A DNA stretch of 64,000 bases from Planctomycetaceae bacterium (lineage in GTDB: Bacteria; Planctomycetota; Planctomycetia; Pirellulales; UBA7805). Under the pieces are notes generated by a model that saw only the letters and a program-made list of their open reading frames with translations, was not told where the DNA came from and made no database searches. Positions 44,559 through 54,451 of the stretch are shown here, piece after piece (within the stretch, counting starts at the first letter, position 1; every line of letters starts with the position of its first letter). Made by a program: the position numbers and the translations under genes. Location of the stretch: contig CACOUL010000004.1 of the NCBI GenBank assembly GCA_902630355.1, positions 60,823-124,822 of the forward strand, read 5' to 3'.

Positions 44559-47114
44559 TTATCGATCCTGAAACACGCTCGATTCTTCCGCCTTGATCAG
44601 AGGTCGCCGCTGACCATTACTGGTCACCCGTATCTGCGAACTGAACTGCCCCGGTTGTTCCGCGAGAATCGGTATTCGATAAATCAGTGACTCGCCCGGT
44701 CGAATTTCTGCTACCGGATTGAAGCGAATGACTCGCTGTCCAATGTTCGGGTTACTCGGTGCTACAATCCCGACCCCTCCGGCTGTGGGTGCTAAACCTT
44801 CTGGAACGGTAACGATAACCACGATGTTCGCATCGGCCACATTGCGAAGATTTGTCACGGTCACCTCGTACACAATCGTGCCGCCCACGGCGACCTCATC
44901 CCGCAGGTCAGTCACGGTCAAGGAAAGTACATCTCCCGTCTCCGCATTGTCAGCCTGTGCCGAGGAGGCTGGTGGCGGTACGGTTGTCGGCGGAGCGGGA
45001 TTCACCGGGGGTACGGCCGCCTCCGTAATCTGGACGCACGCCTCCTCAGCCACCAAGAGATCCCCTGCGGCCGTCACCGTAACACGACTGCATGCGCGAA
45101 CCGCTTCTTTGCAAATCACCTCCACCTGCAATCGTTCGGTCTGTCCGGGGGCGATTTGGGCAAATTTCCAAGTCAGTTGATCCTCTTCAATCTGATACCC
45201 ATCGGAGACTCGCGTCGGCTCGAGACCGCGTTCGAACGTATCGATCACCGTTACATTTTCCAGAGGTGCCGTCCCCGTATTGGTAATCAAACTTTCAAAA
45301 ACAAGCGTCTGCCCCACGGTTCCCGTACTCGGCCCCCGCTTTTCCACCTTGAGTGCCGGCTTAGCCTCCGGTGGCGGACTCACCGTCAGACAAATGGTCT
45401 CCTGAACCTCCAGTGCACCGGCACCGAGTACCTCGACCGTCTGACACAACTTACCCGGCTTGGTCACCTGGAACGTCACTTGAATATCTTCGCGGATTCC
45501 GCCCGGCTCCAGGATTCCGAGATCCCGCTCGATCGGACTTGCAGCGACCGCATGCTGTAAGCCCTCATCAAACGTATTCTTGACAATCAGTTGAGTGAGG
45601 CGACTCTGGCTGCGATTGGTGATCGAGATGCGGTAGGTGACCTGCTCTCCCACCGTCGCCGTCGTCGGTCCTGAAACGTTGAGCTCCAACTGAGGTACGG
45701 TCGTGTTGATGTCGAGGCACGCCTGGTCTTCGACTCTCTCGGCACTCGTCGCCGAGAAACAATTCCTCGCACTACCGGAACTGCGAACCTTGTAATTCAC
45801 AATGATGGTTTCCGACTGTCCAGCTGCGAGTTGGCCCATGTTCCAACGCAAGAGACCACTCTGCTCGGATGCCGCAATATTGCTATTGATAAATTCGAGC
45901 GGCGCAGGCACACGGTGAGAAACCGCCACGTCATTGAGAGGCATGTCTCCGTTATTGGTCACGACAACCTGAAAACTTGCCTGAGACCCGATGCTTCCCG
46001 TTGCCGGCCCGGTCACATCGAGGGCAATGCCGGGCGCGGTCCAGGTCATCGATGCCGTGCCTCGACCCACTTCCAGACGACGGTCTGCGGCATTCGCACG
46101 CCCGGCCGGGCGAATCACCTCCATCTGAACCTGTGCCGTGCCACGCCCCGGATTCTGTTGATAAATTTCGGCCGAAGCTCGCCCTTCCGCATCCGTCAAC
46201 ACTTCGACCGAAGGTGTTCCACCCGGGGCAAACACGGCATTCGGATCGGTCGATGTGAAACGAACTAAAAATCCTTCGAGCGGCGAGCCGTCACTCAACC
46301 GCGTGACGACAGAGGTGAACGTATGCCGTTCACCAATCGGGGCAATTGCGGGCGCCGGAAAACTGAATTGGGCATCGACCCAATAGATCACTGCATTCTG
46401 CTTTCGCAAATCCCATGCTGGCACGTGAGGAGCAAACGCGGTGACATAACTTGCGCCGTCGGTAGGAGAACTCACCGTAACGTACGTTTGCCCCCGCTCC
46501 ACAACAACATTATCTTGTTCGGTAGCAGTGCCTCGGCCAATTGCCTTGCGACCGGTGGTCGTGCTACTAATCGCATAACTGTTGGTCACCTTCCGTGGTC
46601 GATTGGATGGAAAACGTAAGAGGAAGCAACTGGCACTCTGATCAACCGCGACAAATTCACCCACACTCTCCGGCGAGAGCATCCAATCGACTCGCTGACT
46701 TGCGGCACCCCGACCTTGGCTGTCGACAATGCCACCGATCAAGACGACCTCACTTCCCACAGGCGCGACAATCGATTGGGGAGAAAGCGTCAATCGCGCA
46801 TCGGCCAGCCCACCGAAACCGGTAGAATCGAATAGACCGAAGAACGGCGCCGGTGGTGGGGCGGCAGGAACTTGGCCCGGCGGCGGTGGTGGAACGGCGC
46901 TTGCCGGGGGTGGTGGTGCGACCGGAGCGATGCCGTCGACCGATGGAATGTCGACCGGCCCAGGAACACCGACGGTGGACGGGGGAGGCGGTGGAGTCCG
47001 ATCGTAAAAACTTCGACAACCGGTGATCGAGAAAAGCACGAGAATAAGCAGAGGGATTCCGATGGAACCCCGCTTCTTTTTCCGCACAATTGTATGTTGC
47101 CTTGCAGCCGCCAT
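44559..47114 (-). CDS. DUF11-repeat lipoprotein
   Basis: The 851-residue product has a signal peptide with the lipobox ITGC near residue 33, so it is probably lipid-anchored. A proline-rich stretch follows to about residue 85. Then come an Ig-like domain, and from about 370 on at least four DUF11 repeats with VVTNNGDMPLNDVAVSHRVP, ITNRSQSRLTQLIVKNTF, LITNTGTAPLENVTVIDTF and VTNLRNVADANIVVIVTVP. It is related to the gene at 32966-35101, including the shared closing VQIQ-like and VFQDR/VYSDR ends. A surface or structural role is likely. It is convergent with the LigD-type gene, with only 10 bases between them. Confidence 0.82.
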   Translation of the reverse strand: MAAARQHTIVRKKKRGSIGIPLLILVLFSITGCRSFYDRTPPPPPSTVGVPGPVDIPSVDGIAPVAPPPPASAVPPPPPGQVPAAPPPAPFFGLFDSTGFGGLADARLTLSPQSIVAPVGSEVVLIGGIVDSQGRGAASQRVDWMLSPESVGEFVAVDQSASCFLLRFPSNRPRKVTNSYAISSTTTGRKAIGRGTATEQDNVVVERGQTYVTVSSPTDGASYVTAFAPHVPAWDLRKQNAVIYWVDAQFSFPAPAIAPIGERHTFTSVVTRLSDGSPLEGFLVRFTSTDPNAVFAPGGTPSVEVLTDAEGRASAEIYQQNPGRGTAQVQMEVIRPAGRANAADRRLEVGRGTASMTWTAPGIALDVTGPATGSIGSQASFQVVVTNNGDMPLNDVAVSHRVPAPLEFINSNIAASEQSGLLRWNMGQLAAGQSETIIVNYKVRSSGSARNCFSATSAERVEDQACLDINTTVPQLELNVSGPTTATVGEQVTYRISITNRSQSRLTQLIVKNTFDEGLQHAVAASPIERDLGILEPGGIREDIQVTFQVTKPGKLCQTVEVLGAGALEVQETICLTVSPPPEAKPALKVEKRGPSTGTVGQTLVFESLITNTGTAPLENVTVIDTFERGLEPTRVSDGYQIEEDQLTWKFAQIAPGQTERLQVEVICKEAVRACSRVTVTAAGDLLVAEEACVQITEAAVPPVNPAPPTTVPPPASSAQADNAETGDVLSLTVTDLRDEVAVGGTIVYEVTVTNLRNVADANIVVIVTVPEGLAPTAGGVGIVAPSNPNIGQRVIRFNPVAEIRPGESLIYRIPILAEQPGQFSSQIRVTSNGQRRPLIKAEESSVFQDR

Positions 47115-47435
47115 GATCCATCAATCCCAGCGTGCATCAATCAAGGGGCGCCCGGCAAGCGACTTCATCGGAACCACGATAAGCATGCCAACCAACCACC
47201 CGAGAACAGTAGCCCCTACCAGGAACCGCAATCATGGAAATGGCAGCGCCGTACACTGCACACCTCCCATGCATTCCACCACCCGAAATGCATGAAATTC
47301 CCGAAAACCGGGGACTCAACGCTACTCAAGGTTAGCACGCGCCAGATTGAGACGTTGCCTTTTTGCAACACGCGTTGCACCTTGGAAACCGGCGAGGGCA
47401 GTACGACCGTCACGATCTGTACGACCGTGCGCTTT
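47115..47435. other. Intergenic region upstream of the DUF11 lipoprotein gene
   Basis: This 321-base gap contains a perfect 16-base inverted repeat at 47364-47379 (TGCAAC-ACGC-GTTGCA) and a small CCCG/CGGG stem near 47301-47312. No promoter is clear. I see no gene. Confidence 0.45.
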
Positions 47436-48587
47436 TCAATCCACGCCCCCGTCGCTGCCAGTCGCTCCGGCAAACCGTTTGAGAGCGAAGAAATCGATCG
47501 GCAACGGTGATTTGCCCTCCGTGACGATGTCTGCCACCGCCCTACCGACAACCGGTGAGAACTTATATCCGTGACCGGAAAAACCGGCGGCCAGAACAAC
47601 CTGAGGCAGATGGGGGTGGCGATCAATGATGAAGTGTTCGTCTGGGGATCGCGTGTACATGCACACCTGGTGGTCGGTTACCTGCGGGGAAATATCCGGA
47701 AGATGGTCGCAAAGAAACTTCTCAATCCGCCTCTGATCGTCTCGATCGATCGTGGCGTCCAATCGACCCGGATCCGCGACACGCTCGCCCCCACGATGGT
47801 CGGCGACCTTGATACCTCGCGCGTCGAGTTCAGGAAAACCATAAAAATATCCTTGATGCGTCTCATAAAAGAACACGGGACTTTGGTGGCGGTAGCGAGA
47901 TGATTTGTTGGCAAACCAGTACATGTGTTTTTTCACCACCTGCAACTCGACCCCCAGATCGACCACCAGTTGATTGGTCCAGCTGCCGGCGGCAACCACC
48001 AGTTGACCGGCAGCGAACACCTCCTCGCCCAACGCGACTCGAATGCCTTGACCGTCCACAGACCACCGGGCGGGTTGCCTGTCGGTCAGTATCTGTGCCC
48101 CCGCGTTGATCGCCTGATCGAGATAAGCGGAAATTGCCTCTTCGACCAACAAATATCCAGCCTGTCGTTCGAAGAGTCCCACGCAATCTTCTGCGGCATG
48201 GAATCCGGGAAAGTTCTCCGCGATTTCGCGGCCCGTAAACGTTTCGATCGGTAGCTGATGTGCGTCCGCACTGGCGCGAACCCCAGGGACCAAAAATCCA
48301 TCGGGTGGTCCCACCTGCAACAGCCCCGTCTGATGCAACAGTTTCTGGCCTGCGCATGCTTCGAGTTCGACCCACTGGCGATAGGCCTCGAGCAGCAGCG
48401 GTACGTAATCTGGATGTTCGAAATAGGCCTGGCGAATGATTCGCGTCTGCCCGTGCGAACTACCTCGACAGTGCGGCACCGCATGTTGGTCGACTCCAAG
48501 GACGCGCACGCCACGCTGTGCCAAAGCACAGACTATCGAACTTCCCATCCCCCCGCAGCCGATGACGATCGCATCATATGTTTGCAT
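47436..48587 (-). CDS. Sarcosine-oxidase-family FAD amine oxidase
   Basis: The 383-residue flavoenzyme has the FAD loop DAIVIGCGGMGSS near the N-terminus, GRSSHGQTR-like CRGSSHGQTRI, and HQVCMYTRSPDEHFIIDRHP. The cysteine in the last motif matches the residue that binds FAD covalently in monomeric sarcosine oxidase. A GFSGHGYKFSPVVG segment follows. Members oxidise N-methyl amino acids, giving formaldehyde and hydrogen peroxide; N-methyltryptophan oxidase (SolA) is close. The ATG at 48587 is preferred over the TTG at 48626, which would overlap prfB. It lies 14 bases after prfB, so they probably share a transcript. Confidence 0.88.
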   Translation of the reverse strand: MQTYDAIVIGCGGMGSSIVCALAQRGVRVLGVDQHAVPHCRGSSHGQTRIIRQAYFEHPDYVPLLLEAYRQWVELEACAGQKLLHQTGLLQVGPPDGFLVPGVRASADAHQLPIETFTGREIAENFPGFHAAEDCVGLFERQAGYLLVEEAISAYLDQAINAGAQILTDRQPARWSVDGQGIRVALGEEVFAAGQLVVAAGSWTNQLVVDLGVELQVVKKHMYWFANKSSRYRHQSPVFFYETHQGYFYGFPELDARGIKVADHRGGERVADPGRLDATIDRDDQRRIEKFLCDHLPDISPQVTDHQVCMYTRSPDEHFIIDRHPHLPQVVLAAGFSGHGYKFSPVVGRAVADIVTEGKSPLPIDFFALKRFAGATGSDGGVD

Positions 48588-48601
48588 GATCCGGAACGAC
48601 T

Positions 48602-49703
48602 CTAGGTTTGCTCCTTGACCCGCCAACGCAAATAGGAATCGAGGAATGGCTGAATTCCCCCATCCATCACCGACTGAAAATTGCCGACCAAATAGTTGGT
48701 TCTGGCATCTTTCACCCGCTGATCGGGATGCAGGAAGTAGTTCCTAATCTGGGATCCAAAACCTACCCTCGCCTGATCTTTGTACCGCGCGGCCTGTTCT
48801 GCCTCCCGTTTATCTTCCTCCAAACGTGCAAGTTGCGCTCTGAGCATCTTATACGCAGTGGCGCGGTTCTTATGCTGACTCCGCTCGTTTTGACATTGCA
48901 CGACGATTTGTGACGGCAAGTGAGTCAAACGAACGGCGCTGTCGGTTTTGTTGACGTGCTGACCACCAGCACCGCTGGCTCGGTAGGTGTCGACGCGAAC
49001 ATCGGAAGGGTTGATCTCAATTTCGCCTTCGTCTGTTATTTCTGGCGTGACATCGACCGAGGCAAAGCTCGTCTGTCGCTTGCCCTCGGAATTGAAAGGG
49101 CTGATGCGGACGAGGCGATGCATACCGGTTTCTCCCTTCAGGTACCCGTAGGCCATGGGCCCCCGAATGGAAAGCGATGCACTATTGATCCCGGCCTCGT
49201 CGTTATCTTGACGGTCGAGTATTTCGCACGCGTAGTCATTTTTCTGCGCCCACTGCAGGTACATTCGCAAGATCATCTCTGCCCAGTCGTTGGCATCTGT
49301 TCCGCCGTCGCGGGCATTGATCGTGAGAATTGCTCCCGAGTTGTCGTGAGGGCCATCGAGTAATGACTTGAGTTCAAGATCCTCGAGCGACTGCTCCATC
49401 TTTTTAAGTTCTTGGAGTAGTTCCTCCTCGAGCGAACCGTCTTCCTCTGCCATTTCCATCAGCGCGCCGAGATCATCGCCCGCCGCGAGGAGTGTTGCCA
49501 GGGGTTTGATAATGGCATTAAGGGCCTTGAGTTGCGATACAACAGCCTGCGCCTGCTCGGCATGATCCCAGAAGTCGGCCGCTGACATCTGCTGCTCAAT
49601 CGAAGTAGCCTCTGCGGTTTTGCCCGCATAGTCAAAGAGAGTCCCGCAGTTGGACGATTCGCTGCTGCATCTCGTTAACGCGATCCGTGACTTCTTTATC
49701 CAT
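48602..49703 (-). CDS. prfB: Peptide chain release factor 2, with programmed +1 frameshift
   Basis: RF2 recognises UGA and UAA stops and releases the peptide. It has the SPF recognition tripeptide (RISPF) and the GGQ motif (GAGGQHVNK). The gene is not continuous. From the ATG at 49703, 23 codons are followed by an in-frame TGA (49634-49632), then reading must shift by +1 at CTT-TGA-C. After skipping the T at 49634 the frame continues as DYAGKTAEATSIEQQ to the stop, giving 366 residues, almost the E. coli length. GGGAGAG lies before the ATG. RF2 shortage would favour the shift and so self-regulate the gene. The ATG at 49588 alone would lack the N-terminus. Confidence 0.95.
49631..49637 (-). 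promoter_or_regulatory. prfB frameshift site (CTTTGAC)
   Basis: Read on the minus strand, CTT is followed by TGA and C, the conserved RF2 autoregulatory sequence. A weak purine stretch (GGGA) lies a few bases upstream; the strong AGGGGG of E. coli is not present. Confidence 0.92.
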
Positions 49704-49879
49704 TAAATCTCTCCCTCAAAAGGCATACCGACTTCATTCTAATATCACCCCCGAGGAAATGAAGCCCACGGAGGTCCGCTTGCCGGTTCCAGTCGGCGTC
49801 CGTAGACTGAATTGTGGTCGCTGTACAGTGGCGGCACCACTGTGATCCACATCCGTTCACATGTCCCTCGGGAGAAGTC

Positions 49880-51007
49880 GTGTCGCGAATCGTTCTTGCC
49901 ATGTCGGGAGGTGTCGACAGCAGTGTCGCAGCGGCCTTGCTCTCTGAGCAGGGGCACGAAGTCATCGGTGTCTTCATGCGTCACGGACAGCAGTCTCCGG
50001 TGGCGACTGCCTGTGCTTCGACTCCCGGCAGCACATCCTCGGAGAGTTTGCCGATCGTGACTGAACGACTTGATCACAAACAGGGTTGCTGTAGCGCGGC
50101 CGATGCCGAGGATGGCCGCCGCGTGGCAGACCGCCTCGGTATTCCGTTTTACGCGTTGAATTTAGAGCGAGAATTTTCTGCGATCATCGATTACTTTGTC
50201 GACGAATACACCGTGGGTCGCACCCCGAACCCGTGTGTGATGTGCAATAACTGGATCAAATTCGGAAAGTTGTTTGACTATGCCGACAGCGTCGATGCAG
50301 AATATGTGGCAACGGGACACTATGCCCAATTATTGCCGGACGAAAACAATGACAAGCCGCTTGTCCGTGGCATCGATCGGCAAAAAGATCAGTCGTATGT
50401 CCTTTTTGGTATTCCCCGAGAGCGACTCGCTCGGATGATGCTTCCGGTGGGACCTTTTGAGAAGACAGAAATCCGTCGCATCGCGAAAACGATCGGACTA
50501 CGTGTTGCCGAAAAAAAGGACAGCCAGGAAATCTGTTTCGTACCCTCCGGTGATCACGGTCGCTTCATACGCGGCCGACGTGCCGATCAAGAAACCGCCG
50601 GAGAAATCCTGACCACCTCGGGCGAGGTCGTGGGGGAACACCAAGGGATTGAAAGTTTTACGATCGGCCAACGCAAGGGCCTGGGGGTCGCACTCGGGGA
50701 ACCGCGTTACGTGGTTCGCATCGACGCCGAGAAGCACCGGGTAATCCTCGGCACCAAAGAGGAATTGGCCCGTACGGCATTGACCGCTTCCCGGACGAAT
50801 TGGCTTGTCGATCCGCCCGAGGGACCGTTTCAATGCGAGGTTCAGATTCGCTACAACAGCCCGAGCACACCGGCAATCGTCGAGTTACAAGGCGGTGAAA
50901 AACTGAGCGTCCAGTTCGAAAAACCGTGTTACGGTGTCGCCCCCGGGCAGGCGGTCGTCTGCTACCAGGCAAACCGCGTCTTGGGTGGTGGCTGGATCGA
51001 TCAGTAG
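49880..51007 (+). CDS. mnmA: tRNA 2-thiouridylase MnmA
   Basis: MnmA adds sulfur to uridine 34 of tRNAs for Lys, Glu and Gln. The 375-residue protein has the ATP-pyrophosphatase loop LAMSGGVDSSVAA, the TPNPCVMCNNWIKF motif with the first catalytic cysteine and ATGHYAQL. The second cysteine is in KDSQEICFVP. The C-terminal beta-barrel IGQRKGLGVALGEPRYVV follows. The start is the GTG at 49880 with GGGAG five bases upstream; the open frame from 49814 adds non-family residues. It runs divergently from prfB. Confidence 0.95.
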   Translation: MSRIVLAMSGGVDSSVAAALLSEQGHEVIGVFMRHGQQSPVATACASTPGSTSSESLPIVTERLDHKQGCCSAADAEDGRRVADRLGIPFYALNLEREFSAIIDYFVDEYTVGRTPNPCVMCNNWIKFGKLFDYADSVDAEYVATGHYAQLLPDENNDKPLVRGIDRQKDQSYVLFGIPRERLARMMLPVGPFEKTEIRRIAKTIGLRVAEKKDSQEICFVPSGDHGRFIRGRRADQETAGEILTTSGEVVGEHQGIESFTIGQRKGLGVALGEPRYVVRIDAEKHRVILGTKEELARTALTASRTNWLVDPPEGPFQCEVQIRYNSPSTPAIVELQGGEKLSVQFEKPCYGVAPGQAVVCYQANRVLGGGWIDQ

Positions 51008-51094
51008 ACGCGGATGCCTGCGAAGAATCGATCTTTTCTCAATCCACAAAGTCTGGCAGACTTTCCTGCGTATCGGAAACCGGGAGATCGCACG

Positions 51095-52930
51095 ATGCGC
51101 TTCAATGCTTTACAGGCTTTCTTATTATTGACCCTTCTCGGCAGTTCGGGATTCATTTCTGGCATCCCCGGATCAGCCGAGGAAACTGCAGAAGTCAAAG
51201 CGGAGGAGAGTACAACCTCAGAAAAAGAGGATGCCACCACTGCCACCGACCCGTCGCTTGCAGTGAAACTCAGTTCGCCACGAGAAACACTAAAAACTTT
51301 TTTTGGAGCGTTTAAAAAGGATGGCGATCAAAAAAATGCCGTCCTGACTCTCAATCTTTCAGACGTTCCTGTCAATGTACGTCCTACCGTTGGCATGCAC
51401 GATGCATTCAAACTGAAAGAAGTCATCGACCGAATGGTTTTTGTGCAGTATTACCAGGTCCCGGATGATGGAGACAGTAAAAAACCCTTCCGGCTGAGTC
51501 AAATTACAACCAAACTCGACGGCGCAGACGAGGACGATGCATCCCTGATTGAAATCGCCCCCGATCAGGAGGGCTACTGGCGGTTCACCAAAGGCACCGT
51601 GCAGGTGATCGGAGATCTGTACGAACGCTGGAAAAACAGGCCCACCGTAGAGGGCATCATCCAGGCCGAACCTCCCTTCTGGACCCCCTTCTGGTTCCGA
51701 AATCTTTTCCCCGCGAAACTCACCGATCAACATTTCTTGCTTGCCGACTATCAGTGGATTTGTCTTTTCGGACTCATCTTTATCGGCTTTCTCTTGGACC
51801 GATTGACCCGGTTTGTACTCAGTCGCTTCGTACGTGGTTGGTTGCACTTTTTTGATAAAGACAACGACACAACGATTAAAAGCAAAGTCTTTCGACCCAT
51901 CGGTTTGCTGGCCCAGGGATACGTCTGGTACGAGGGGACGAAGTTGCTCGGTCTTCCAGACTTTGCCCTGAGTATTCTACTGATCGCACTCCAGATATTT
52001 ACCGTAATCGCCGCAATCTGGACCTGCTTTTTGCTGATCGATGTGGCACGTCACTACCTCTTCCGCAAGGCGAGAAAAACACCAAGCAAATTCGATGACC
52101 TTCTGGTCCAACTGCTCTCAAAATCGCTGAAGGTGTTCGTGGTATGCGTCGGCGTTTTAACCGCTGCACAGGCCTTCGGACTCCCCATCGCCGGGTTGAT
52201 CGGCGGCATGGGCATCGGGGGTGCTGCGATCGCCCTGGCCTCGAAAGATACATTTTCTAATATTTTCGGTTCGTTCACCGTACTTGCCGATCGTCCTTTT
52301 GAAGTTGGCGATTGGGTGATTACCAATCATGTAGAGGGGACTGTCGAGGCAGTCGGTTTTAGAAGCACCAGGATTCGCACTTTCTACAATTCACTGATCA
52401 CGCTGCCGAATAGTCTGCTCACCACCAGTTCGGTCGATAACATGGGTGCCCGCCGATACCGCCGGATTAATACTATGTTGGGAGTGCAATACGATACGAC
52501 ACCCGAGCAGATCGATGCCTTCTGCGAGGGGACTCGTGAATTGATCCGCCGACATCCCTATACCCGAAAAGATTACTACCACGTCTATTTCAATCAATTC
52601 AGCGACAGCAGTTTGAACATCTTGCTTTACTGCTTTCTCGAATGTCCAGACTGGGCGATTGAGTTGCGTGAGCGGCATCGACTCTTTAACGATATTCTGC
52701 GACTGGCAAAAGACTTGAATATCCAGTTTGCCTTTCCCACGCGCACGCTGCACATGTTCAATCATCCGGATACCCTGCCCGAAGAGATGCCGCTGCCAGA
52801 CCCCACACATATGGGACAGCACACCGCTGCGCACATTGCCGGACCGCTCCAAGGACTCGCTGATCGACCCGGGCCGGTTGTTTTCACAGGTCCCAGCGAC
52901 GTCAAAGACCTCGGTCAGGGGAACTCCTAA
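51095..52930 (+). CDS. Large MscS-family mechanosensitive channel
   Basis: The 611-residue product starts with a signal peptide (MRFNALQAFLLLTLLG...), followed by a soluble periplasmic domain to about residue 210. Several transmembrane helices (about 215-400) come next and then the MscS core. The pore-helix region has AGLIGGMGIGGAAIALASKDTFSNIFGSF, followed by the beta-domain FEVGDWVITNHVEGTVEAVGFRSTRIRTF. It releases ions and solutes under osmotic downshock. I start at the ATG at 51095, with GGGAGA seven bases before it; the open frame from 51014 is not needed. It is 87 bases after mnmA, same strand. Confidence 0.9.
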   Translation: MRFNALQAFLLLTLLGSSGFISGIPGSAEETAEVKAEESTTSEKEDATTATDPSLAVKLSSPRETLKTFFGAFKKDGDQKNAVLTLNLSDVPVNVRPTVGMHDAFKLKEVIDRMVFVQYYQVPDDGDSKKPFRLSQITTKLDGADEDDASLIEIAPDQEGYWRFTKGTVQVIGDLYERWKNRPTVEGIIQAEPPFWTPFWFRNLFPAKLTDQHFLLADYQWICLFGLIFIGFLLDRLTRFVLSRFVRGWLHFFDKDNDTTIKSKVFRPIGLLAQGYVWYEGTKLLGLPDFALSILLIALQIFTVIAAIWTCFLLIDVARHYLFRKARKTPSKFDDLLVQLLSKSLKVFVVCVGVLTAAQAFGLPIAGLIGGMGIGGAAIALASKDTFSNIFGSFTVLADRPFEVGDWVITNHVEGTVEAVGFRSTRIRTFYNSLITLPNSLLTTSSVDNMGARRYRRINTMLGVQYDTTPEQIDAFCEGTRELIRRHPYTRKDYYHVYFNQFSDSSLNILLYCFLECPDWAIELRERHRLFNDILRLAKDLNIQFAFPTRTLHMFNHPDTLPEEMPLPDPTHMGQHTAAHIAGPLQGLADRPGPVVFTGPSDVKDLGQGNS

Positions 52931-52971
52931 AACGGAATCGCCGCCGCAAGATCGCGTGTGGACATGAAGGT

Positions 52972-53943
52972 ATGAAAGATACAGACGAACAATCTCGTAA
53001 GTTCCAGTTCGAAGCCGCAACTCAAGGCGCCGGATTCTGTTTCGCGCTCGATACGACCCTGATCGAGATCAGCGGGACTGACCGGGCAAGTTTCTTGCAC
53101 AATCTCTGCACGGCGGATATCAAGTCGCTTCCCGTCGGAGAAGGGTGCGAACTCTTTTTTACCGATGTCCGTGGCAGGACCATCGGTTATGGCTGGGTCG
53201 TTGCCGAGAGCGACTCGCTCGTCGTTGCCACGGAACCCGGTCAGGCCGATACGATATTAGCTCATCTCGATCGCTATCTGATTCGCGAAAACGTACAACT
53301 GTTCGATCGCACTGCGCTTTGGCAGCAAGTGATCCTCTGTGGAGAACGCGCTGAAGCGATTGTTGAAAACGAATGGAATATTCAACTGGGAGCATCAGAC
53401 TTTTCTCATGCACACGGGACAATCGAAAGCATTGACATGCACTGTGGTCGCATTCCATTTTATGGTGTGCCCGGATTTACGATTCGAACGGCATGTGATG
53501 ACCGGGAGACGGTCGCTGCGCAATTGGAATCGCACGCCGTCGAATGTGATGCATCTATTTTTGAATTTCTACGCATTCGGGCCGGCACACCGCGATTTGG
53601 TGTGGATATTACTGACGCAAACCTACCTCAGGAAATAGATCGAGACCGGCAGGCGATCAGCTTTAATAAAGGCTGCTATCTGGGGCAGGAAACGGTCGCC
53701 CGTATCGACGCTTTGGGGCAAGTGCAAAAATTATTTCGACGATTGCAAATCCACACAGAAGACGCGATACCCTCCCCCGGCACCAACATCGAACACGAAG
53801 AAAAATCGGTGGGACGGATCACCAGCGCGATCCGATCTCCCGCCGATGCTCACGTTTTCGCGCTAGGATTTGTGCGCCGCCCGCAGGCGAATCCCGGGAC
53901 GCGACTCCACTGCTCCTGTGGCGACGTGGACGTAATCGAGTGA
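52972..53943 (+). CDS. Folate-binding YgfZ-type protein
   Basis: The 323-residue protein belongs to the YgfZ/GcvT-like family. These proteins bind tetrahydrofolate and help maintain or repair iron-sulfur enzymes. The signature KGCYLGQETVARI is present (about residue 230), with TDVRGRTIGY upstream. It has the GcvT fold, but the signature and length point to YgfZ rather than an aminomethyltransferase. The ATG at 52972 follows AAGG at four bases. It ends 45 bases from the convergent yraN. IspH, also in the window, is a typical iron-sulfur client. Confidence 0.9.
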   Translation: MKDTDEQSRKFQFEAATQGAGFCFALDTTLIEISGTDRASFLHNLCTADIKSLPVGEGCELFFTDVRGRTIGYGWVVAESDSLVVATEPGQADTILAHLDRYLIRENVQLFDRTALWQQVILCGERAEAIVENEWNIQLGASDFSHAHGTIESIDMHCGRIPFYGVPGFTIRTACDDRETVAAQLESHAVECDASIFEFLRIRAGTPRFGVDITDANLPQEIDRDRQAISFNKGCYLGQETVARIDALGQVQKLFRRLQIHTEDAIPSPGTNIEHEEKSVGRITSAIRSPADAHVFALGFVRRPQANPGTRLHCSCGDVDVIE

Positions 53944-53988
53944 AGGGTCTGTGACTCCACGTATCGCCAGCGTCGCAACGCGAATTGG

Positions 53989-54417
53989 TCACCCATCCAT
54001 CACGTCGCCGAGCGAGGCATCAAAAGCGTCCGGAAAATGGGTCACCCTCGGCCGCTTGTGTTGCTCCGGCCATTCCACAGCGATCACATCGAATCTCGCG
54101 GGATAGGCCTCGACGTTGTGAACCGCTCTATAGTGTTCCGCGAGTTGTGACAACTTGTGCTGCTTGCGACGATCGACCGCCTCTTCCGGATATCCCGCTC
54201 GAGTTCCCTTCCGCGTTTTGACCTCAGCAAAGATGATCGTTGATCCTCGGACGTCATTCGGATCGACGGCGACCAGATCCAGTTCACCGATCGCGGTTCG
54301 ATACGACCGGGCCAGAATTTTGTAGCCCTTTTTTTTTAGAAATCGGGCCGCCACCGCTTCTCCCCGCTGCCCGAGCGTACGCGGACGTGCAAACAACCGC
54401 CGGCAATCGAATCGCAT
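53989..54417 (-). CDS. YraN/UPF0102 family endonuclease-like protein
   Basis: The 142-residue protein has the restriction-endonuclease-like fold of UPF0102. It shows LGQRGEAVAARFLKKKGYKIL, RTAIGELDLVAVDP with the metal-binding E and D, and IIFAEVKTRKGTRAGYP. The VKTR element carries the third catalytic residue. Function is not settled; a role in DNA processing is presumed. It is the last gene of the ffh-rpsP-trmD-rplS operon, 34 bases behind rplS, a position typical of the family. Confidence 0.9.
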   Translation of the reverse strand: MRFDCRRLFARPRTLGQRGEAVAARFLKKKGYKILARSYRTAIGELDLVAVDPNDVRGSTIIFAEVKTRKGTRAGYPEEAVDRRKQHKLSQLAEHYRAVHNVEAYPARFDVIAVEWPEQHKRPRVTHFPDAFDASLGDVMDG

Positions 54418-54451
54418 GGAATACCCGTCACCGGGCCGGGATGATCAACTT

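Noticed and set aside
47364..47379. 16-base inverted repeat as terminator of the sarcosine-oxidase-like gene
   Set aside because: On the minus strand it is followed by A residues, not T, so it does not have terminator layout.
49632..49634. In-frame TGA near the start of prfB as a sign of a pseudogene
   Set aside because: The CTT-TGA-C context is the known RF2 frameshift site, and the downstream frame is intact to the normal end.
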